A DNA stretch of 12,849 nt from VRUE01 sp033856275 (lineage in GTDB: Bacteria; Actinomycetota; Thermoleophilia; Solirubrobacterales; 70-9). Positions within the stretch are counted from its first letter, which is position 1; each line of letters begins with the position of its first letter. Positions 8,077-12,849 of the stretch are shown here, one piece after another. Location of the stretch: the NCBI GenBank assembly GCA_033856275.1, contig JAWVFJ010000001.1, positions 1-12,849 on the forward strand, written 5' to 3'. Position numbers and translations under genes: made by a program. A model generated the notes under the pieces. The model ran no database searches. It was not told where the DNA came from and was given only the letters and a program-made list of their open reading frames with translations.

Positions 8077-9759
8077 TCAGGCAGCGGCAAGGAGCTCGCG
8101 GGCGTGGCGCGTGGCCGCCTCGTCGCTGTGCTCGCCGCCGAGCATGCGACGGATCTCCTCAACCACGCCCTCGCCGTCAAGCCGCCGCACGCTGGCGCTG
8201 GCGCGTTCGCCCGCAACATCCTTTTCGAGGGTGAAATGCGTGCTGGCCAGGGAAGCAACCTGGGGCAGGTGGGTGATGCAGAGGACCTGGCGATCCTCGC
8301 CAAGGGCGCGTAGCCGCTCGCCAACTGCGCGCGCCGTCTGACCGCCGACCCCGGCATCGATCTCGTCGAAGACCAGGGTTCCAACACCCGCGCCACCGTC
8401 AAAGCCGCTCAGCGCCAGCATCACGCGCGAGAGCTCGCCACCAGAAGCAGCATCGCGCAGCGGTGCCGGCTCCAGGCCCGGATTTGGCGCCAGGCGCAGC
8501 TCGACCCTCTCAGCACCATTCGCCCCGAAGCCGTCGGCGTGCGGTTCGAGCCCGACTTCGAGGCGCGCGCCCGGCATCGCCAGTCGCTCCAGCTCGCCGG
8601 CGAGCTCTCGCTCCAATACCGGCGCCGCCTTCGCCCGGGCCTTGCCCAGCTTCTCGCCGAGCTTGGCGCGCCGCGCCTCCGTCTCGGCCAATGCAGCCTC
8701 CGCCTCCGCACCGCGCCCCTCCGCGTTCTCCAGACGGGCGATCTCGGTCCTGCAGCGCTCGGCGTGAGCGAGGACCGACTCGACGCTGCCACCGTGCTTG
8801 CGCTGCAAGCGATCGAGGGCATCGAGCCGTTCTTCGATGACGGCAAGACGGCCGGGATCGGCCTCAAGGCCATCGAGGTAACCGCGCAGCTCGCCAGCAA
8901 CGTCCGCCAGTTCGATCGCCAGAGCGCTGAGTCGCCCCGAAAGCGCATCGAGCTCCGAGTCCACGCCGGCGACTCCCTGCACGAGGGCCTCTGCTTGGGC
9001 GAGGGCGCCGGCCGCACCGCCCCCGTCCTCGTCGGCTCCCAGCGCCGCAGCATGAGCCCCCGCCACGGCTTCACGCAGTGCCTCGGCGTGGCGCAGCCGC
9101 TCGCGCTCGCTGCCCAGTTCGGCCTCCTCGTCTGGATCGGGAGCGACTGTCTCGATCTCAGAGAGCTCGTAGCGGTAGAGATCGAGGTCGCGCTCACGCG
9201 AGCCGTCCCGCTCGTGGAGTTCGGCCAGTTCGGCCTCGAGCCGCACGCACTCACGGTGCGCTTCCCGATATTTCTCGCGCAACTCCAGGTGGGCCGCCCC
9301 AGCAAAGCCGTCGAGCACGTCCATCTGTGCCGAGGCGATCGTCAGCTTGCGGTGCTCGTGCTGTCCATAGAAGGAGAGCAATCGCCCACCCAGCAGTTTC
9401 AGATCCGCCGCCGAGGCCGCGCGCCCGGCCACGAAGGCGCTCGTTCGCCCGCTCGCCGAGACGCGCCTTCCAAGTACCACCTCGTCGGCCTGCTCCGGCA
9501 GGCGATCGGCGATCTCCACCATCTCCGGCTCCGCCAGCAAGCCCTTCGGGAGATCGAAAACGCCCTCCACCCAAGCCTCCTCGGTCCCGGGCCGAACGAT
9601 CTGCGGCCGGGCCTTGCCACCCATCAGGAGGTCCAGCGAGTGAGCGAGAACGGTCTTCCCGGCGCCTGTCTCCCCCGTGATCGCATTGAGCCCTTCGCCC
9701 AAACGCAATTCTGCCTTCTCGATCAGCAGCAAATTCTCGATCCGCAGCTCTCGCAGCAC
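8077..9759 (-). CDS. recN: DNA repair protein RecN
   Basis: RecN is an SMC-like ATPase that binds DNA ends and helps recombinational repair of double-strand breaks. The 560-residue length matches the family (E. coli 553). The N-terminus has LRELRIENLLLIE (2-14) and the Walker A loop ITGETGAGKT (27-36), then the YGQHEH Q-loop region (131-136). A long Glu/Ala/Leu/Arg-rich coiled coil runs from about 155 to 395, interrupted near 240-270. The C-terminal ATPase half carries the signature ASGGELSR (438-445), Walker B TLVFDEIDAG (461-470) and the H-loop ITHLPQVA (495-502). GTG at 9759 gives the exact family N-terminus. A purine run AGGTGG lies 12 nt upstream, rather far for a ribosome-binding site. 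The gene follows the MFS gene by 48 nt, but the two are probably functionally unrelated. Confidence 0.97.
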   Translation of the reverse strand: MLRELRIENLLLIEKAELRLGEGLNAITGETGAGKTVLAHSLDLLMGGKARPQIVRPGTEEAWVEGVFDLPKGLLAEPEMVEIADRLPEQADEVVLGRRVSASGRTSAFVAGRAASAADLKLLGGRLLSFYGQHEHRKLTIASAQMDVLDGFAGAAHLELREKYREAHRECVRLEAELAELHERDGSRERDLDLYRYELSEIETVAPDPDEEAELGSERERLRHAEALREAVAGAHAAALGADEDGGGAAGALAQAEALVQGVAGVDSELDALSGRLSALAIELADVAGELRGYLDGLEADPGRLAVIEERLDALDRLQRKHGGSVESVLAHAERCRTEIARLENAEGRGAEAEAALAETEARRAKLGEKLGKARAKAAPVLERELAGELERLAMPGARLEVGLEPHADGFGANGAERVELRLAPNPGLEPAPLRDAASGGELSRVMLALSGFDGGAGVGTLVFDEIDAGVGGQTARAVGERLRALGEDRQVLCITHLPQVASLASTHFTLEKDVAGERASASVRRLDGEGVVEEIRRMLGGEHSDEAATRHARELLAAA

Positions 9760-9780
9760 GGAGTCTGTGTACCACCTGGC

Positions 9781-9800
9781 GCGGCGGGTCCTGTCGCCGC
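9781..9800 (-). terminator. Short GC stem-loop between the MFS gene and recN
   Basis: GCGGCG (9781-9786) and CGCCGC (9795-9800) form a 6-bp stem with an 8-nt loop, 7 nt after the MFS stop. No T-run follows. Short stems of this kind arise easily in GC-rich sequence, so the call is weak. Confidence 0.3.
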
Positions 9801-9807
9801 AGGGGCG

Positions 9808-11337
9808 TTAGGCAGGGACGGGCTCGGTTGCGGTCTCGCCTTCAGGTGGGGTGGCTTGGACGAAATCGCTGGATCTGACCAAGAAGAAACCTAGGGCGGC
9901 ACCGAGGAAGGAGAGGACGGCGGCGATCAGGATGATCTCGTTGAAGCCGCTGGTAAAGGCCACTGCGGAGGCGTGGGCGACTTCAGCGCGGGACCCCGGC
10001 GGGGAGACGGCGACGGCGGCCTTCGAGCCGCCCGAGGCCACCAATTCACCGAGACCGGCCGGGGCGTTGGGCAGCAGTTCGGAGAGCTTCGAGTCGACCC
10101 GCGACTGGAAGATCGCTCCCAGCGAGGCGACCCCGGTCGCGATCCCGACCTGGCGAAAGGTCGTATTGATCCCCGACCCCATCCCCGCTTTCTCGACCGG
10201 CACGACGGCGATCGCGGCCTGACCGATGCCAGGATTCGTGATGCCGATGCCGACGCCGGCAATCAGGAAGCCGGCCAACAGCGTGGTCCACTTCGAATTG
10301 ACATCGACGCCGTGCATCAACAGCAGCCCGACTCCCACGGTCGCGAGACCGACCCCGAGCAAAACCCTGATCGGGATTCGGTGCGATAGCGAGCCGGCAA
10401 TTGGCGAGGCGATGAAGGAGAGAACCGTCATCGGCAGGAAGCGCAGGCCCGCCTCCAGCGGTGAGAAGCCGAGCACCCCCTGCATGTAGATCGTCAGGTA
10501 GAGAAACATCGCAAACATCCCAGCCGAAAGCCCGAAGGCGACCGCGGAGACGCCGTTGAAGGCGGGCTTGCGGAAAAGCGTCAGGTCGAGCATCGGATGG
10601 GTGCTGCGGGCCTCAATGACAACGAAGGCCGAGATCAGGACGACTGCCGCGCCCAGCGAGGCGACGATCTCGGCGCTTCCCCAACCGTCGGGATTGCCGC
10701 GGATCAAGCCGAAGATGAGGAAGAAGAGAGCAAGGGAGAAGGTAATCAGGCCCGGCACGTCGATCCGCTCGGGGTCCTGAGCGGCGACATTGGCCAGCTT
10801 GCGCTCGGTCAGGCCGATCGCCAGCAGCCCGATCGGCACGTTGACGAAGAAGATCCACTCCCAGCCGAGGTGCTCGGTGATCACGCCGCCGACCAGTGGG
10901 CCGATCGCGACGGCGCCGCCGATCGTCGCCCCCCAGACGCCGAATGCCGTCGCCCGGTCTTTGCCGTGGAACTCCTGTCCGATCAGCGCCAGCGAGGTGG
11001 CGAACATTCCCGCCCCGCCGACGCCCTGCAGACCGCGGGCGAGATTGAGCAGCGTCGGGTCGCCGGCGATGCCGCAGAGGAACGAAGCGAAGGTGAAGAC
11101 GCCAAAGCCGATCGTGAAGACGCGCCGTCGCCCCAGTCGGTCGCCCAGCGAGCCGGCAGTCAGTAGGAAGGCGGCGAGGGTGAGCGCGTAAGCATCGACG
11201 ACCCACTGCAGGCTGGAGAGGCTGGCGTGCAGTTCTCGCTGGATGTCGGGCAGGGCGACGTTGACGACCGTGATGTCCAGCAGCAGCATGAACGTAGCGA
11301 TCGAGATCAGGACGAGGGTCCACCACTTGCGCTCCAT
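9808..11337 (-). CDS. DHA2-family (EmrB/QacA) MFS drug transporter
   Basis: A 509-residue inner-membrane proton-coupled exporter with 14 predicted helices, the DHA2 layout. Motif D1 is LDITVVNVALPDI (20-32). Motif A in the first cytoplasmic loop is GSLGDRLGRRR (62-72). The antiporter motif C in helix 5 is GAVAIGPLVGG (141-151). The second half shows GMGSGINTTFRQVG and a long extracytoplasmic loop before the last helix. Substrates cannot be predicted; family members export quaternary amines, dyes and antibiotics, or natural products. The frame extends upstream to a TTG at 11346, but ATG at 11337 is preferred. No adjacent TetR/MarR regulator is seen. It stands 89 nt after the lipoprotein gene and 48 nt before recN, as an accessory insertion ahead of the conserved block. 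Confidence 0.94.
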   Translation of the reverse strand: MERKWWTLVLISIATFMLLLDITVVNVALPDIQRELHASLSSLQWVVDAYALTLAAFLLTAGSLGDRLGRRRVFTIGFGVFTFASFLCGIAGDPTLLNLARGLQGVGGAGMFATSLALIGQEFHGKDRATAFGVWGATIGGAVAIGPLVGGVITEHLGWEWIFFVNVPIGLLAIGLTERKLANVAAQDPERIDVPGLITFSLALFFLIFGLIRGNPDGWGSAEIVASLGAAVVLISAFVVIEARSTHPMLDLTLFRKPAFNGVSAVAFGLSAGMFAMFLYLTIYMQGVLGFSPLEAGLRFLPMTVLSFIASPIAGSLSHRIPIRVLLGVGLATVGVGLLLMHGVDVNSKWTTLLAGFLIAGVGIGITNPGIGQAAIAVVPVEKAGMGSGINTTFRQVGIATGVASLGAIFQSRVDSKLSELLPNAPAGLGELVASGGSKAAVAVSPPGSRAEVAHASAVAFTSGFNEIILIAAVLSFLGAALGFFLVRSSDFVQATPPEGETATEPVPA

Positions 11338-11345
11338 GGAGCGCA

Positions 11346-11351
11346 AGCCTA
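11346..11351 (-). promoter_or_regulatory. TAGGCT -10-like hexamer upstream of the MFS gene
   Basis: TAGGCT (TANNNT pattern) on the minus strand ends 8 nt before the ATG at 11337. No convincing -35 box is found 16-18 nt upstream, and the purine run AGGAGG is 23 nt from the ATG, too far to be its ribosome-binding site. This is compatible with a leaderless or very short-leader transcript. Confidence 0.28.
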
Positions 11352-11426
11352 GACAACCGCCCTCCTCGGCTTACACGGTGAGATGTGCCGGCGGATTCTC
11401 GCTTGCTTCTGGCGGCGTTGGTGGGG

Positions 11427-12260
11427 TCAGCCGCGCACGTAGCTGAGGGCCAGGAGACCGACGTCGCCAGAGGCGTCCAGCACCGCTTTGCGCAATGCGA
11501 GTGGTTCGAAGCCCTGGGTAGGCGAGAGCCTCTTCGGCAGTGCGAAGAGGGCAAACATGTACGTTTCACTCCCGCCTTCGGGGCAGATTGCATAACCCGT
11601 CTTGCCAAAGCTATTGCGCCCGACGATGGCGCCCTTGGGCAACTTTCCGACTTCGATTTCTTCCAGTTCGGGACTCAGCCCGGCAACGGCCCAGTCAAAG
11701 AAGAGCTTGCTGTCCACCGGCTGGATGTTCATCGCGAAGAGGGCCAGTTCGGCGGTTCCCTGCGGCACCCCCCGCCAACGAAGGGCCGGCGAAGTGTTCT
11801 TTCCGTCGCAGGTGTATTCAGCCGGTAGCGCCTGCGGGCCGCCGGTGGATTGCTGGCTCGATGGGCTCTGCAAACTCATACTGGCCACCGTCGCTTCCCT
11901 GCGCTGCTTTGGGGTGATCCCCGGCTCCGGCGCACCCTTGGGCTGCGGAACAGGCGCGCCGTGCTTGGCGCCAGGGGAAGACTGTTCGCCTCCTGCTGCC
12001 GAGCCGCCCCCGGTCAGGTCCCTCGCCGAGGGAAGAACGCCGCTGCCGCTGCCCCCCCTCGCGTCCCTCGCCGAGGGAGCGCCGCTGCCAACTCCGCCTG
12101 CGGCACCGCTCGAAGCAGCGGTCGAGCTCGAGCTGTCGGAGGACCCTCCCCCGCAACCGGCGAGCGCGAGCGCCGCGACCGCGAGCGCCAGGAGGGTCCT
12201 GGCGCCCGCGGTCTTTGCGGACTTGACTAGGAAACGCTTATCGACTGGCCTCTGTGCCAT
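11427..12260 (-). CDS. YbhB/YbcL-like (PEBP fold) lipoprotein
   Basis: A 277-residue predicted exported lipoprotein. From ATG at 12260 the N-terminus is basic, followed by a hydrophobic stretch LLALAVAALALA and lipobox LAGC with C36 as the lipidated residue. A Ser/Gly/Ala/Pro-rich linker (about 37-125) contains two PSARD units encoded by palindromic repeats. The C-terminal domain (about 125-277) resembles YbhB/YbcL phosphatidylethanolamine-binding-like proteins: LPAEYTCDGKNTSPALRW (145-162), VPQGTAELALF, and FGKTGYAICPEGG (218-230) followed by YMFALFALP. The usual DPDAP and HW ligand-pocket motifs are absent; the equivalent stretches read NIQPVDS and DWAVAGL. Ligand binding may therefore differ, and function is unknown. 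The frame is open further upstream to 12425, but those 55 residues lie inside the preceding gene and would bury the signal peptide. The chosen start overlaps that gene by 34 nt. Confidence 0.83.
   Translation of the reverse strand: MAQRPVDKRFLVKSAKTAGARTLLALAVAALALAGCGGGSSDSSSSTAASSGAAGGVGSGAPSARDARGGSGSGVLPSARDLTGGGSAAGGEQSSPGAKHGAPVPQPKGAPEPGITPKQRREATVASMSLQSPSSQQSTGGPQALPAEYTCDGKNTSPALRWRGVPQGTAELALFAMNIQPVDSKLFFDWAVAGLSPELEEIEVGKLPKGAIVGRNSFGKTGYAICPEGGSETYMFALFALPKRLSPTQGFEPLALRKAVLDASGDVGLLALSYVRG
12018..12078. repeat. Two copies of a palindromic 16-mer within the lipoprotein linker
   Basis: GTCCCTCGCCGAGGGA occurs at 12018-12033 and again at 12063-12078, a 45-bp period that keeps the reading frame. 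Each copy contains TCCCTCG and CGAGGGA, exact reverse complements around one base. A shared GCCGCTGCC follows both copies after 5 and 2 nt. On the minus strand each encodes the residues PSARD. This could be a tandem duplication of a linker unit or a small palindromic element tolerated inside a disordered region. Confidence 0.7.
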
Positions 12261-12844
12261 TCGAATGCTTCGGTGGGGAAGACCCCGTTCCATTCGACTG
12301 ATTCGCCGAGCGCTTCCAGTTCGGTTCCGGTCGCTTTGAAGCTCGACGGGCTGAACGTTGCGCTTTCGGTGGTGTTGTTGATTAGGCCGCCGGCCGATCC
12401 GGTGACGTTGGCCCAGACGCCCCACAGCGGGCAGAACCAGCCGCCGTAGAGGATCCAGACGTCAACTTCTTTAACCACGAGGTAGTTGCTGCCGCTGACC
12501 GTGGTCAGGTTGGCAGGCCAGGGAAACGATTCGGCTTCGATCGCTTCCACCGTGCAGGTCGAGTTGGTGTAGCAGTTGAACAGGGGCAGGCTGGTGATGT
12601 TCCCTTTGCCCGTCCCTGCGCTGTTCCAAATCGACACTTCATAGAGGAAGTTGTCGCAGGTGGTCGTCATTCCCCACATGCCGAGGCCGCTTTTTTGGGC
12701 CCCCCCGAGGATCCTTTCTTCGCCTTCCAACGCTTTGCTTTCGAACTTCCAAGCCGGCGCCGCGCTCGCTTGGGTGGCGAACATCGCGCAAAGCACCGCC
12801 AGGGCCGCCAGAGTGGCGCCGATAGCTGTTTGCTTGCTTCTCAT
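12227..12844 (-). CDS. Secreted protein of unknown function, four mature cysteines
   Basis: A 205-residue protein with a clear Sec signal peptide: basic MRSKQ, hydrophobic core about 7-22, and an ASA cleavage site at 26-28 followed by APAW. The mature part has no membrane helix. It has four cysteines (C63, C91, C97, C138), which suggests two disulfides, many Asn-x-Ser/Thr and Gly-rich turns, and aromatic motifs such as WKFESKALEGEE (32-43) and VEWNGVFPTEAFEWH (183-197); probably an all-beta extracellular protein. I recall similar short secreted proteins as multi-copy families in Solirubrobacterales-type genomes, but no function is known to me. ATG at 12844 has only 5 bases of upstream sequence, so its promoter and ribosome-binding site are out of view and a longer start cannot be excluded. 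GC is lower here (about 60% over four sampled 60-base lines, against 72% in one sampled recN line). Its end overlaps the lipoprotein start by 34 nt. Confidence 0.78.
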   Translation of the reverse strand: MRSKQTAIGATLAALAVLCAMFATQASAAPAWKFESKALEGEERILGGAQKSGLGMWGMTTTCDNFLYEVSIWNSAGTGKGNITSLPLFNCYTNSTCTVEAIEAESFPWPANLTTVSGSNYLVVKEVDVWILYGGWFCPLWGVWANVTGSAGGLINNTTESATFSPSSFKATGTELEALGESVEWNGVFPTEAFEWHRGQSISVS

Positions 12845-12849
12845 CGTCT

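Noticed and set aside
8539..9894. 451-codon open frame on the plus strand
   Set aside because: Antisense of recN, whose ATPase motifs are unmistakable on the minus strand.
10613..11608. 331-codon minus-strand frame overlapping the MFS gene
   Set aside because: It is in another frame of the DHA2 transporter, is Arg-rich, and lacks domains; the transporter frame has all family motifs.
12261..12425. 55-residue upstream extension of the lipoprotein
   Set aside because: It lies entirely in the secreted-protein gene in another frame and would place an Arg-rich stretch before the signal peptide.

Overview
The window is high-GC DNA in which every supportable gene lies on the minus strand. Reading from high to low coordinates, they are: a secreted protein of unknown function, a YbhB/PEBP-like lipoprotein, a DHA2 drug exporter, recN, steA, a SteB/MctB-type membrane protein, a MraY-like polyprenyl-phosphate transferase, pyrG, an M20 (PepT-like) peptidase, a DUF3866 protein and xerD. 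The set recN-steA-steB/mctB-pyrG-xerD is the classical actinobacterial arrangement (compare the recN/Rv1697/Rv1698/pyrG region of Mycobacterium). The inserted M20 and DUF3866 genes, the MraY-like gene ending in a PPLRWLD-LGR motif, and the style of the secreted protein suggest class Thermoleophilia (Solirubrobacterales/Gaiellales-like). This placement comes from remembered gene order and protein features, not from a search.

Region 1 (about 9.8-12.84 kb) looks like accessory material. The small secreted four-cysteine protein overlaps the start of the lipoprotein gene by 34 nt. The lipoprotein has a Ser/Gly/Pro-rich linker carrying two copies of a palindromic 16-mer. A 14-helix MFS exporter follows.

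Region 2 (about 3.27-9.76 kb) is the conserved block: DNA repair (RecN), cytokinesis and envelope (SteA, SteB, MraY-like transferase) and CTP synthesis (PyrG). The SteB and MraY-like genes are only 2 nt apart. A perfect 11-bp stem-loop follows pyrG.

Region 3 (1-3.17 kb) is probably a separate transcription unit of M20 peptidase, DUF3866 and XerD. It is preceded by a promoter-like sequence whose -10 box lies 7 nt from the GTG start, so the mRNA may be leaderless. xerD runs off the left edge without a stop codon and reads into a striking 39-nt foldback repeat.

No intergenic gap exceeds about 120 nt. I saw no tRNA, rRNA, CRISPR array or transposase. I found no clearly new multi-gene system. The items most worth a second look are the foldback at the xerD end, the candidate leaderless promoters, the MraY-like gene in the steAB cluster, and the two poorly characterised exported proteins at the right end.
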